From: Kingdonia uniflora
Taxonomy: Eukaryota; Streptophyta; Magnoliopsida; Ranunculales; Circaeasteraceae
NCBI GenBank assembly: GCA_014058105.1
Contig: JACGCM010002784.1
Location: forward strand, 1-64,000
Direction: 5' to 3'
Length of the DNA: 64,000 bases
The notes under the pieces were generated by a model. The model had not been told where the DNA came from. It saw nothing but the letters and a program-made list of their open reading frames with translations, and searched no databases. Every line of letters starts with the position of its first letter. Positions within the stretch are counted from its first letter, which is position 1. Below are positions 1 to 10,984 of the stretch, piece after piece. Position numbers and translations under genes: made by a program.

Positions 1-824
1 TTCCTCATATCTTTATTATGCGAATAGTTTTTGACAAACAGTTCGCAAAGTTGTTTAAAGTGAAGATAGACCCTTCGCTGAGCGTGTGTTACCATCGTAG
101 AGGTTCACCCTTTAAACTGGTCGAGAAGGGGCGGCAGAGGATGTGATTGGATAACGAATGTAGCCCTAAGAATCTGAAATTCTTGGACGTGCTCCACAGG
201 ATCCTTCCATTGTATTCTGAATCTTCAGAGTATGAAAACGGGTGGGTATTTATCGTCCAGCAACTCTTGTGCGAGCGGGCTCTCTTCTATAATTTAGTAT
301 AGTGTTTCTTCCAGTGAGTATTTGAGCGCGCGAACAGCTCATGGATGAGTTTGTCCACCTGTTCTGGAGTGAGATTTTGTTGAGACGTGATAGCTCATCA
401 GTTGCTCGTCCTCCTGGTGGATTGTACTCTCATGTTGTTTCACCATGCGATCATAGACTAAATTCAAGGTTTTTTTCTATTTTGTTCCTCTTGTTGGTGC
501 AGATCGGTTATTGCTCCAGTGGGTAATTATGGATTGATATGACCTGGAGGTGGGACTTGCTCTTGCTAAATTTGGGGAAGTGTTAGATTTTGGTACCGAT
601 GTACCAGGCGATCATGGATGATATCCTCGAGGTTGCAGGCAAAGCGTTCTGCTATCTCGGATTTGCTGCTATTGAGCTTGAAGTGCTTTGATTGTGTCCT
701 GCATACTGGCGAGTGTGTTCTCTATTTCTATTCATCGTTCATTTTCTGCTGTACAGGTGTTCGGCAATTCTGTCACTCATTCAGCAGCGTCAGGCAGGGC
801 ATTGTGTGTTTCTGGGTTTGCCAT
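1..824 (-). pseudogene. Tat-type retrotransposon gag, 5' part, cut by window edge
   Basis: Read on the minus strand, this stretch matches the gag start of the complete Tat element at 9619-10445: the same opening MAN, the same LPD-AAE block, and then the capsid region carrying the GDPVEHV-like motif. Gag would form the virus-like particle in which the RNA is reverse transcribed. The ATG is at 822-824, next to the primer site and LTR at 877-1559. An in-frame TGA lies at codon 16 and more breaks follow, so it is non-functional. The rest of the element lies beyond position 1. Family assignment is firm because of the nucleotide match. Confidence 0.8.
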
Positions 825-876
825 CCTTCGAGAAATAAATTAGTAAACTGGGTCAAAGAACGCTGAGTATATGCTT

Positions 877-896
877 CGTTCAACAGACGGCGCAAA
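877..896 (-). promoter_or_regulatory. Primer-binding site of the left Tat element
   Basis: Directly downstream of the LTR end on the minus strand is TTTGCGCCGTCTGTTG, matching the site after the 5' LTR of the complete Tat element (TTTGGCATCGTCTGTGGG at 9543). The GCGCCGTCTGT core is common in plant Ty3/gypsy elements. The primer tRNA is not determined here. Confidence 0.6.
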
Positions 897-1559
897 TGAA
901 ATAGCCTATTTTCGTATTGGACGATGATAGTGCCTGACACTCTTGAAATATGATAGTCAACTAGGAACTAAAAGCAATTAACACAAGTTTTAGCGTGGAA
1001 CACCCTTGAATGGGTTAAAAAACCATGACCTCTCCTAAGGATTTCTGAAAGAATGGTGTTTAATAGATGCAGCTATTACAAAGAGAAAAGAGATTGGATA
1101 TCTGAGTTTTGGTAGGGATCACTTTCTCTAAGTGTTTGTAGATGATAATAGCCATCTGGATCCTGATCTCCAGGTCTCCTTTATAGGCCTTATAATATGA
1201 CGTTATTGCTTTAATGAGGAACATTGCAATATCAGGTTGATGAGTCTTTTATGAGGTCTCTGTAACATCTTGTTATCTGATACTTGTTGATTTGTACGGA
1301 TCTCTTGATGATCTTAGCTATAACTTTGGACGTTGGGGAAGATGCGATCTCTAGTGAAGGTCGTCTGTATTTGATTGTGATGTATATGAGTGCCTTGCAG
1401 TGCGATGTACCAGATGCTTCAATATCCTGAACAGTAGGTTAGGCCGTCTATATTGTAATCTGCTTGCTCTAAGTCCTTGGTTGGCTATCAATATGTATAT
1501 ACGAACTATGTGAGCTCGAATATCGGGCTTAGTAAAAGGATTATAAATAAACCCTAACA
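897..1559 (-). repeat. 5' LTR of minus-strand Tat element
   Basis: On the minus strand it opens TGTTAGGGTTTATT and ends CTATTTCA. It is the same LTR family as 2040-2705, 8863-9542 and 18405-19084, which open TGTAAGGG and end TTACA. At 663 bp it is slightly shorter than the 680-bp LTRs of the complete element. Terminal bases have mutated, which suggests age. It abuts the 3' end fragment of a plus-strand Tat copy, so this element probably inserted into that copy. Confidence 0.85.
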
Positions 1560-2039
1560 ACAGTGGAATCGCCACATTGCGATAATCCTTCACTGCCTCT
1601 CTACCTCTTCCCATGACATCCCATAAAAAGTTAGAGGAACAGGGATTAGAGTTGGCAGAGAAAGACTTGGGCTCTCAAAATAACGAGTCTGAAGAAGATT
1701 CATCTTGTGCTGAACTCTTCCTTGTAAGCTTGACGATGGGTAGTCGCCATCACTATCACTTATTGAAATTCAGACGATGATAGGTTAAACCAGGATGAAA
1801 AGTGATAGCAATTGGTCACAATTTTATAGCAGAGCATTTAAATGCATACCACAACTTCCAATATAGTTTTATCAAATGCACACATCTCAAGCAAAACTTT
1901 GGGAAACTCAACAGTCAAAAGAATTATTCTTCCAGATACATGGAGCATCAATACATAATTAATACCAAACGACTAGACTTCTCAACCAACACCATTCACC
2001 ATATACGTTTCTCCTGCTATTGGCTGAGAGGGGGGTAGT
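1560..2039 (+). mobile_element. 3' internal fragment of a plus-strand Tat element
   Basis: Homologous to 17930-18404 of the complete Tat element. It carries the same small ORF beginning at about 1613 (EEQGLELAEKD block shared with 17971) and a polypurine tract (GAGAGGGGGGTAG) just before the LTR at 2040. The upstream part of this copy is absent because the minus-strand Tat element begins at 1559. It has no other coding capacity. Confidence 0.75.
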
Positions 2040-2705
2040 TGTAAGGGCTTATTTCAAATCCTCCTACTAAGCATGATATTCAAGCTACATAGTTCGTATA
2101 AACATACTGATAACCAACCAAGGACTGAGGCAAGCTGATTACAATATAGATGACTCACCTACAGTTCGAGGATATTGAAGCATCTAGTAACATCGCATGC
2201 AGAAGGACTAGATATCCATCAACATATAACACACATACGACCTTCGCTAGAAAGCCATCATCACAATAGTGTAAAGTTACAGCTAAGATCATCAAGAGAT
2301 CCGTTACAAGATCAACAAGTATCAGATACAAGACGTACAAGAGACCTCATAAAAGACTCATCAAACCTGATATTGTAACGTTTCTCATTAAAGTAATAAC
2401 GGTCATATAATAAGACCTATAAAAAGAGCCTGGAGATCAAGATCCTGGATGGCTATTATCATCTACAGTACTTAGAGAAAAGTGATCCCTACCAAAACTC
2501 GATATTCAATATCTTTCTCTTTATAATAGCTAGCATATAAACACCATTCTTTCAGAAATCCTCATGAGGGTCGCAGTTTTTTAGCCCATTCAAGGGTTTT
2601 CCAAGCTAAAACTTGTGTTAGTTGCTTCTAGTTCCTAGTTAATATTCCATATTTAAAGGCTGTAAGGCACTATCTTCGTCCAATACGAAAAATAGGCTAT
2701 TACAA
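2040..2705 (+). repeat. 3' LTR of plus-strand Tat fragment
   Basis: Begins TGTAAGGGCTTATTT right after the polypurine tract and ends GGCTATTACA. It is about 666 bp and collinear with the 680-bp LTRs of the complete Tat element. On its right it enters family B LTR sequence directly, so this Tat copy had inserted into a family B LTR. Confidence 0.85.
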
Positions 2706-3127
2706 TTGCATATTACTTTCTTAAAAGAAATTGACAATGGAAAGAGATAAAGATAAACCTTATACTATAAACTTTCATTTCCCTCCTATTATAGAGTATT
2801 GGAAGGGTTACAAAATATCACCATTAATATAAAATCCCCTAAAACAATGCCTAAAATCATGCATAGATATTACAATCATGAGAATAATATCTATATTAAT
2901 TCTTCAATGGGCTTTCATGCATGGGCCTTTGGTTGACAACTTCAAATGAGAATCATGGTTGAAGTGCATCACCCTTATTTTTGTAAAAACTGGAAAAATG
3001 TACGATGTTTATCATGTGACGATCCTATAAATACAAAACAAAAACACTATTAGTGTCACATTTATTTAATAATGATTAGGTAGATATAAATTTAGGAGTT
3101 GTACGCGTAAATATTACGTGTCTATCA
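2706..3127 (-). repeat. Partial Athila-like family B LTR, copy 1
   Basis: Collinear with 3618-4084 and 19600-20070. It includes the TATA-like region (here decayed) and ends on the plus strand with ACGTGTCTATCA, which is the LTR start TGATAGACACGT on the minus strand. Only the U3 half remains. The other half was displaced by the Tat insertion ending at 2705. Confidence 0.75.
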
Positions 3128-3370
3128 CGGGATTTCATCACACAACGGATAAGGTTATTGGACCGGGGGTAACAATATTGGTTCGTAGGATACGGCCCCA
3201 ACCTAGCACAGCGTAATACTGGTTGCGGTTTGCTGACATACGATATTAAATACTATCTGAGTGTTGACATACGATAATGCGACTGTAGGGCCTGAGAGGA
3301 CCATGAAGGATCCTAAGCTAGTGCCATAATGATGCAGGGGAGTATAGGAACCAAAGCCTTGGCCATCCTT
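3128..3370 (+). mobile_element. Athila-like leader fragment
   Basis: Matches the leader at 20071-20320 (GGGATTTCATCAC, then the GATGCAGGGGAG block), and on the opposite strand the leaders at 7170-7390 and 34890-35110. It begins immediately after the family B LTR end, exactly as at 20070/20071. It stops inside a second family B LTR at a short shared word (CGCTGGGTTATG against GCGGGTTATG), which suggests a deletion joint. Confidence 0.65.
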
Positions 3371-4084
3371 CGCTGGGTTATGCTATCTTCTTCATATTCC
3401 AAACCATCTTGTAATGGTCATACAAGATGGTTTCCTTAGATTCTTTACTTCCTCGAGTTCAAGCTATGGCAAGCTAGGATCGTAGGAAGAAGAATATTCA
3501 TTAAAATGAAAGAAGAGAAAGTAACTACTCTAGTTATATAATGTATTCTATATAAGGCTAAATTGAGTGAAGCTTCATCATTGCCTTGGCTAAGAAGATT
3601 AGGTATTCATCCCTTTGATCATTGCCATATTACTTCTTAAAAAATTTGACAAGGAAAGAGATTAAGAAGAACATTTATGCTATAAACTTTGATTTACACT
3701 TTCGAGTTGATCCCTCATGGGTGGGATCCCCTACTATTTATAGAGTATAGGAAGGGTTACAAAATATCGCCATTAATATAAAATCCCCTAAACAATGCCT
3801 AAAATCATGCATAGATATTATAACTCATGAGAATAATATCTATATTTAATTCTCTCAATGGGCTTCCATGCAGGGCCTTTGGTTGACAACTTCAAATGAG
3901 AATCATTGTTGGAGTGGATCACCTTTATTTTTTTGTTAAAAACTAGAAAAATGTACGACTTGTTTATCATGTGACCAATTTCTATAAATACAAACAAATA
4001 TACTATTAGTGTCACATTTATTTAATATATGAATAGGTAGATATAAATTTAGGAGTTGTACACGTAAATATTACGTGTCTATCA
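3371..4084 (-). repeat. 3' LTR (family B) of minus-strand non-autonomous element, truncated
   Basis: On the minus strand it starts TGATAGACACGTAA at 4084, directly after a polypurine tract (complement of GTGCCCCCGAACTT at 4086-4099). It has a TATA-like element near 3735-3745 and lacks the last 400 or so bases that the intact copy at 8725-8862 plus 19085-20070 retains. It contains the perfect hairpin at 3401-3433. Confidence 0.75.
3401..3433. repeat. LTR hairpin with 12-bp stem
   Basis: AAACCATCTTGT, then a 9-base loop, then ACAAGATGGTTT, a perfect inverted repeat. The same hairpin is at 19378-19410 and, with one mismatch, at 41129-41161, always at the same place in the transcribed part of the LTR. 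Confidence 0.8.
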
Positions 4085-5682
4085 AGTGCCCCCGAACTTA
4101 TATTTTGCTAGTCATCGAGCAAAAGTAAACAAAAACCATTTTTGCATGTCACGCAGTTGCATTTAGTGCATGTAATAAACCGTTAAACCCCCAGGTTCCC
4201 CTGATGGACGAGTTTTGTCTCATGGGGGTTTGGAGTGAATATACCCACAAAAGTCAATAATGACATTTTAAACAATTCTAGAATACACATGACTCATTTC
4301 CTGTGAACTTATCCTTACTTAGTTATGACAAAAATATACCAATGAAAAAATTCTTAAACTTGCTATTCTCCCAAGTATACCAAAGAATATTTTAAGTTTA
4401 TCCAAAACTAGAGGTACTGCCTCAAGATTAGAAAAAGATCTAAGTATTTTTTTAGCTATATTTGAGTGTATAGTGAAACTAATTTTCTTGCCTAATACAT
4501 TGTCTAGAATAATTTACTCAATTTTTTGGCAGTCTAGTTCTTACTGGAATAAATTCAACGGTCAATTCGACAAGTTCCTTAGTCAATTCATTTTCCTTCA
4601 ATTTTACTTTTTCTTTTCTTTGCAAGCCTTTTTTATTGAGTACATTGTTCTTAGTGAGGCCTCCATTATAAGGAGTTTTCGGTCAGCAAACCCCGTCAGT
4701 TAACTAAGGTTATCAGGACGTGGTGCCTCATCATAACCTAGACTCTGGATTCTCACAAGTAACATTTCTTGTGCTCCTTTCAAATAGATCATGGTCAAGC
4801 TCGAGATAGTGATAACTTTCCTCTTTAAGCTCTTATCATGCGAGTAGCCTTGCAGTATGATAGTTTTAGAACACATTGGCTTATTATTTATCTTAGGAAT
4901 GAACTTATTCTTAGGTAGTGTCTCCCTTGTAGCAAACATTTCTAACATAAATGCTAAATTTCCCTTATGAGCAAAAATATAATGATGGTATTAATTGCAA
5001 AACTACAGTGAAGTGTACCGTTTTCAAAATATGTCATGTTAACTTGAATTAATAGCTAATAAAATGATAGTACATCTAGCTTAAGATATTCTAAAATATT
5101 TTAGTGTATACTTGGTACAATTTCAAAATTTAAGGTTTTCCATAAATTTATGTCAAGGTAAAATCAGTTTAAGTGTGGAAATTCGTCAAAAATATATCAA
5201 AATTGTCAAAGTGTCATTATATTCACTTTTCTTAAAAAAACAATTAAAAGAAATGGTTTTTCTACCCCCAAATTTAAAAAAACATTGTCCTCAATGTTGA
5301 AAACAAAATTTAATACATGAAATGGGAAATAAAAAATAGGAATTTCTCACCTTAATGTGCCTTAGGTTGCCTCTCAGGAAGCGATAAGTTTTACCGTCTT
5401 CAGCCAGACGAATGTACCCCCAAACTTGAATGTCATGATATAAGTCTAAAGGGGTACAAAGTACAATAATTGATGAACTATCCAGGTTGCAAGTTCTCCT
5501 TAAATAACCGCGGAACACTAAAATTGTTCTTATCCTTGAATAACCAGATAATAGAAAAATAGTGGCTCTCCTTATCTATACCTAATTGTATTGATGTAAT
5601 CATATACATAAAAATAACTCAAAGTCTAATCCCCCAGGATAAATATTTCCTTATTTAAGTTATGAGAATTCACTTGAGATAT
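4085..5682 (-). mobile_element. 3' untranslated region of minus-strand Athila-like element, two polypurine tracts
   Basis: Collinear with 27072-27728 plus 31823-33100 and, inverted, with 38940-40398. The LTR-adjacent polypurine tract is at 4086-4099. A second G-rich tract of similar form (complement of TCTACCCCCAAATTT) lies at 5261-5275, about 1.2 kb away. I find no coding sequence here. The many short open frames are not shared between the three element copies. Confidence 0.6.
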
Positions 5683-6498
5683 TTACAAGGTATAACCTAG
5701 ATACCAAAAATTTATCTTGATATTATCATTTCCCAGAAAGTAACTTGAACCATTAAAGTGATGTCGATCGGGTGTTTTTGGGGCAAACTCAAGTTTGTAT
5801 GACTCAGTTGCAGGTGATAATGCTTGTACTATTTTAAGAAATATGGGGTCATCCCAGTACTTGAAATAATGCAGACATTGATCAATAGAGTAGGTACAAC
5901 TAGAGTTATCGCGTAACAAATCCGCAAATTCATTAATAATTATGGTACCCCCAAGTGGCTTGTGAAATAAAGATGTAGACATAGGTATAGGTGTGGTTGG
6001 TGAAGGAGTAACAAAAATAGAATTAACCCCCAATAATAGTGATATATCCTATAAAGAAGGGTCGTCCACCTACTGGTTTTCAATATTACAATATGTGTCA
6101 GGTAGACACGGCTCAAGGCAAGGCTGAGGTGACTCATAAGGAGACTGAAAAGGAAATGACAAGTTGATAATATTTGCAATAGGTTCGGCAATTTCTAATT
6201 TCTTGACTTTGGTACAAATATCATCATCTATAAATTCCTCGCATGTTATCGTATAATGAGACGGTGATTCCATATGTTCATATTTTATCTCGTCATCATC
6301 ATCGTCAGAAAAATCATTAGAGAAGAGGGAAATATATTCAGTCACAGTCATAGTTTCCTCGAAAGAATTTATTAGGTTGACAAATGAAATGATGGATGGT
6401 GATATCGATGGCTGAATGTTGAGGGCTGAATTTGGAGTTGATTGAGAAAGAATTGTATTAGGCATGATAGCTGCTTCTTCAAGATCTTCTTGTAACAT
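5683..6498 (-). pseudogene. Unrecognised acidic ORF of non-autonomous Athila-like element
   Basis: One reading frame with two stops between 6034 and 6069. It is related to the frame at 33133-33651 in the second non-autonomous element. Shared blocks include S-PNSA-NIQ near the N-terminus, an acidic SNDFSDDDDDE run, and a C-terminal GGT-IINEF-D--RDNSSC then DQCLHYFK segment. I recognise no domain: no protease, RT, RNase H or integrase motif. Its place between the leader/gag start and the 3' UTR suggests a replaced or extended gag product. Function is unknown; it may serve a partner element in trans. Confidence 0.5.
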
Positions 6499-6803
6499 AG
6501 GATCGCCGACCTTAAAATGTTCATCTTCTAAATCTGTCTCGGAATATGGTATACATTCACCCCACGGGGAAAATATTCCTTGATTACGCTTGAATTCATC
6601 ATTTTCTAAATCATCAGGGGATTTAACTTCTGATTATTCTTCTTCATTACTTATAAGTTTTTTGTGCTCTATTTCACTCCTCGTGGTTGACAACTGAGTT
6701 ATCTGAGTCTCTAATCTAGAGATAGATTGGGTTATAAAAGTTTAATTTACCAATGTCTATTATTAGAATTGTATTATTTGTTTTTAACTTTCTATTAATT
6801 ATT

Positions 6804-7037
6804 TCATGAAGAGAGCAAGGGTATCTTCCAAAGATGGTTTGGGTGGAGCAGGCAGGAACTGATTGGATGACTGAACGGACTGATGGCCCTACATATATAT
6901 GAATGAGATTGGAAAGATTCCATGTATTGAGAATTGTTGTGATCCCATGATTGAAAATGATTTTGAGGTTTTTGCGAGATGTCGAATTGTGAGCTGTATG
7001 GATTCCAATGCTCTTGCATGTATGACATTTTGAAATA
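6804..7037 (-). pseudogene. Start of gag-like ORF (MSYMQEHWN)
   Basis: Minus-strand frame opening MSYMQEHWNPYSSQF. The same opening lies in each of the three tandem copies in 34191-34930. It follows directly on the leader, which ends in a CAATCAAGCC-containing block, so this is the first ORF of the element. The sequence PFSHP-SSCLLHP resembles the proline-rich part of Athila gag. It is broken downstream of 6804. The exact relation to the acidic ORF at 5683-6498 is unclear, but both are probably parts of one former polyprotein. Confidence 0.5.
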
Positions 7038-8700
7038 AAAGCAACACCTAATGCAATAAAAAACCAATCAAGCCTAAACTCTAGCGCATTAAAATTTTGA
7101 AGAAGTAATAATTAGGTCTCCTCTATATTCTTCTATGTTCAAAATGGGTAGGATGGCAAAAGGATTTGGTTCCTATACTCCCCTGCATCACTATGCTAGC
7201 ACCAGCTTAAAGTAGATGTTCAGTCCTCATGCTCGAGCGAGTCGCCTTATCGTACATCAACACTCAGAATAATGGCGTCGCAAACCTACAACAAGTATTT
7301 CGTGGCGTTAGGCTGGGGCCGTATCCTATGAACCCGTGTTTGTACCCTGGTCTGGTACACATATCCGTTGGGTAATGAAATCTCGTGGGAATCTTGCTAC
7401 TTTTTTTATTAACTGTTATTTTGAGGTCCGGGACGTTTAATTTTTGTGCGATATAGATTTTTTCGTATCCCTAATGGGTGGTCCCACTTGTTGGAGAGCT
7501 ATTTGGGTGATGAAATCCTGCAAGTCTCTAGCAGTTTTTACCTTTAGTAATGTTGGAATGAAAAAGAATATTAAACACAACAATAGGCCAATCCAACCAC
7601 AATAAAATATTTATTAGTACAACGTGTATTTGTACAGTCCACACGACTTTATATGTCCTAGTGCCGTGGCATAGCGGATATGTACCCCTTCTAGATATCA
7701 AGTTAGAGAAGTACCAACATACGGGAAGTGTTTCCCGATGTAGATTAGGCCGCCCCTTCACTTAGGGGGCGAATGAAGGAAGTGCCCCATCACTAAGGGG
7801 GCACAAGAAGGATTTTTCAAGAAATTTCCCGCACTTTAAGCTTTGCGTATATCCACCTTCAACACTCTCCGCGCTTTTCATTCTTTTGTATCTCTTATCA
7901 GTGCCCAAGATTGCCAAAATGTAATCGGCTTGCGTTTGATCGACAATGGAGAGTAATAATAAAGATTAACAAAAAATGGTCTTTATCACATCTCAATTCA
8001 AGGAAAACCTACAAAAGCAACTCGTGCTCAAGCACATTAAACTTTTATGTGGTCGGTAAGAGGTTTGTAAAGAAAACCCACAACTCGTACTTAAGTTCAT
8101 GCTCAAGTTGGAAAATAGTTCAATCTTGAGGTAAGGCCCACAAAATGTTTGTGCTTAATATAAGCAACTCGTGCTTAAGTTATACATTAAAAAATAGTTC
8201 ATGCTCGAGTGGGACCACCCATTATAAAAGAAACAAATCTTAACAAAAGCAACTCGTGCAGCAACTTATAACAAAAGCTCGTTATGTTGGACCCACAGCC
8301 CGTTAAAAACCAAAGCTTGATTTTATGTTTGTAACAAAAGAATTGAGGCCCACCACAGTTCATGGTGGGCCTTAATTATTAAAATAGATCGTGCTCAAAC
8401 AGATTGTACTCAAGTTTAAAAAAATAACTCTTAACAAACAGATCGTACTCAAGTTGAAGAAAACAACTCTTAACAAAAGCAACTAGGGTTTATGTTAATA
8501 AATTATCGAAACCAAAGCTTGTTAAAAGCTAGAGTGGGCACATGCAAAGGAGGAGATTAAGCTTACTAAAAACCTAATAATAACAATATAAGAGAGGAGA
8601 AGGAACACTAAGACAATCGTGAAAAAAACTCAAAAAGAAAGAAGAAAGAAGAAAAATTGGCTTAAAAATAGCAACTCAAAAAAATAAAACGCACCTTAAG
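7038..8700 (-). mobile_element. Leader of minus-strand Athila-like element
   Basis: Lies between primer site and first ORF. 7070-7390 is shared with the leaders at 20071-20440 and 34800-35110. 7430-7800 is shared with 35150-35520 (contains GGTGGTCCCACTTGTT). 7990-8490 is a run of degenerate copies of CTCGTGCTCAAGTT and relatives, in places doubled. 8540-8700 is A-rich with GAGGAG and AAGAAAG tracts. No gene is supported here. Confidence 0.6.
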
Positions 8701-8720
8701 TCCCCGGCAACAGCGCCAAA
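8701..8720 (-). promoter_or_regulatory. Primer-binding site, tRNA-Asp-like
   Basis: On the minus strand TTTGGCGCTGTTGCCGGGGA sits four bases from the LTR end (CGATCA). It is one base away from the TGGCGCCGTTGCCGGGGA site that is typical of Athila elements and usually assigned to tRNA-Asp. This fixes the 5' end and minus orientation of the element spanning 3371-20070. Confidence 0.85.
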
Positions 8721-8724
8721 AACT

Positions 8725-8862
8725 TGATCGATTATAAACTGACGTCATAAAAGACCCGCAAGCGCATGGTGTACCGTTAAGTACAAGGGTAGGCGGCGTC
8801 ATATCCCCATAGACTTGTGGTGCGAATTATACTTCGAGCTACTAGTTTTATTCAATAACAAT
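8725..8862 (-). repeat. 5' LTR (family B), part 1 of 2
   Basis: Starts TGATCGATTATAAACTGACG next to the primer site. It continues at 19085 after the Tat insertion. Continuity is shown by the uninterrupted homologue at 41400-41583 (inverted), which reads straight across the insertion point (CCAATAACAATG). This part holds the CGACCC and CCCGCAAGC blocks of the U5 end. Confidence 0.85.
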
Positions 8863-9542
8863 TGTAAGGGATTATTTCTAATCCTCCTACTAAGCCTGAT
8901 ATTCGAGCTCACATAGTTTGTATAAGCATACTGATAACCAACCAAGGACTGAGAGCAAGAAGATTATAATATTGACGACCTCACCTACAGTTCGAGGATA
9001 TTAAAGCATCTAGTAACATCGTAGTGCAGAAGGTACTCAGATATCTATCAACAGATCGTATACATACGACCTTCTCTAGAAATTGCATCTTCACCAGCAT
9101 TCCGAAGTTGCAGCAAAGATTATCAAGAGATCCGTTACAAGATCAACAAGTACCATATAACAAGACGTTACAAGAGACCTCATAAAAGACTCATCAAACC
9201 TGATATTGTAACGTTCATAATTAAAGCGATAACGGTCATATTATAAGACCTATAAAAATAGGCATGGAGATCAGGATCCAGGATGGCTATTATAACTTAC
9301 AAAAGTTTTAGGGAAAGTTATCCCTACCAAAACTTAGATATTCAATCTCTTTCTCTTTGTAATATCTAACATCTATATAAACACCATTCTTTCAGAAATC
9401 CTCAGGAGAGGTCATGGTTTTTAACCCATTCAAGGGTTTTCCACGCTAAACTTATGCTAATTGCTTCTAGAACCTAGTCAATATTCTATATTTCAAGGGT
9501 GTAAGGCATTATCTTCGTCCAACAAGAAAATAGGCTATTACA
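8863..9542 (+). repeat. 5' LTR of full-length Tat element
   Basis: 680 bp, the same length as the 3' LTR. It has TATA-like CCTATAAAAATA near 9250. It ends GGCTATTACA and is followed by TTTGGCATCGTCTGTGGG (primer-site-like, 9543-9560). Confidence 0.9.
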
Positions 9543-9618
9543 TTTGGCATCGTCTGTGGGAATCAAAGCATACACTTAGTATTCTCTGATCCAGTGTTTC
9601 CGCATTCATTTTTGAAAG

Positions 9619-10971
9619 ATGGCAAATCATGATAAATTACACTACTTCCTGCCTGACACTGCTGAAGGAGTGACGGATTTGCGAACAATTGTGCAAGCAG
9701 AAGCCGAACGACGAATAGAACTAGAGAAATAGCTCACCGGTATGCAGGAAACAATCAGAGCACTTCAAGCTCAAATAACAACAAATCTGGGATAACAGAA
9801 TGCTCTGCCTGCAACCTCGAGGATATCAGTCCATGATCGCCTAGGACATCAAGGCTGAAATCTAGCACTTTCCTAAATTCAGCAAGAGCTAGTCCCACCT
9901 TTAGGTCACGTCAATCCACAATTACCCACCGGAGCAATAATTGATCTACAACAATAAGAGGAACAAAATAGAGAAAGACCTCAAATTTTGGTCTATGATC
10001 GCATGGGTGAAGTAACAGGAGAGCACAATCTACCAGGAGGACGACCAACAAAATGAGTTGTCACATCTAGCCTACATCTCACTCTGGAATAGGTGGACAA
10101 GCGCATCCAGGATCTATTAGACGCTCAAATACTCGCTGGAAGAAATAGCTATACTAAGTTACTGAAATACCCGCTCGCACAAGAGTTGCTGGACGAGGAA
10201 GTACCCGCCAGTTTTCATACTCCGAAGATTCAGAAATACAAGGGAGGAGATCCTGTGGAGCACGTTCAAGAATTTTTGGATTCGTTAGGGCTATATTCGA
10301 CATCCAATCACATCCTCTGTCGTCTCTTCCCGACCAGTTTAAAGGGCGGACCTCTACGATGGTTTCACACTCTCAACGAAGGGTCTATCTTCACTTTTGA
10401 ACAACTTCGTGAACTGTTTGTCAAAAACTATTCACACAATAAAGACGAGGAGAGTCTTTACTCTTTGCTTAGCCTCAAGCAGACACCAGACAAAAAATCA
10501 GAAATGTTTACCAAGAATTTTTTTTGACTAGCTCTGAAAATTGACGACCTCGACAAGAAAATCACAATATCCGCTTTCACCAATGCACTGCTCGTAGATG
10601 GACGAGTCAAGGAGCACCTAGTTCTCAACAAGCCACTGATGTTGGAGGATATGATTAAGAAGGTCAACAACTTTATCGACCTCGAGCGACTGATAACTGA
10701 GATGCCAAGACCTCAACGCATCACCCTACCAACCAAAGGCCATCCCGATGAGCGAACTCATAACAACAATAAAGACTATGGCGGTGATAAGAAGCGATTC
10801 AAGTCCAATGACAATCAAGGATGCCAAGGACGATGGAAGCCAATTCTGTGCATACCACAATTAATAACTACTCTTACGGACTTATACCCGCTGATACAAA
10901 AAGATAAATTCTTCAGAAATATGAATACTCTTCCGCCCAAACTGCATTCACCACCAGATTTAACATCATGA
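9619..10971 (+). pseudogene. Tat gag
   Basis: One frame runs from ATG 9619 (MANHDKLHYF) to the TGA after codon 10971. The N-terminal part is a coiled-coil-like stretch (AEAERRIELE). A capsid core follows from about 10093, with PLAQELLDEEVP, KYKGGDPVEHVQEF and CRLFPTSLKGGPLRWF, all typical of plant Tat gag. In-frame stops occur at about 9730, 9793, 9856, 9874, 9952, 10054, 10090 and 10528. Several fit CAG to TAG or CGA to TGA changes. Product would be the nucleocapsid. No intact CCHC knuckle was found at the C-terminus. Confidence 0.85.
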
Positions 10972-10984
10972 CGCAGAGTGATGT

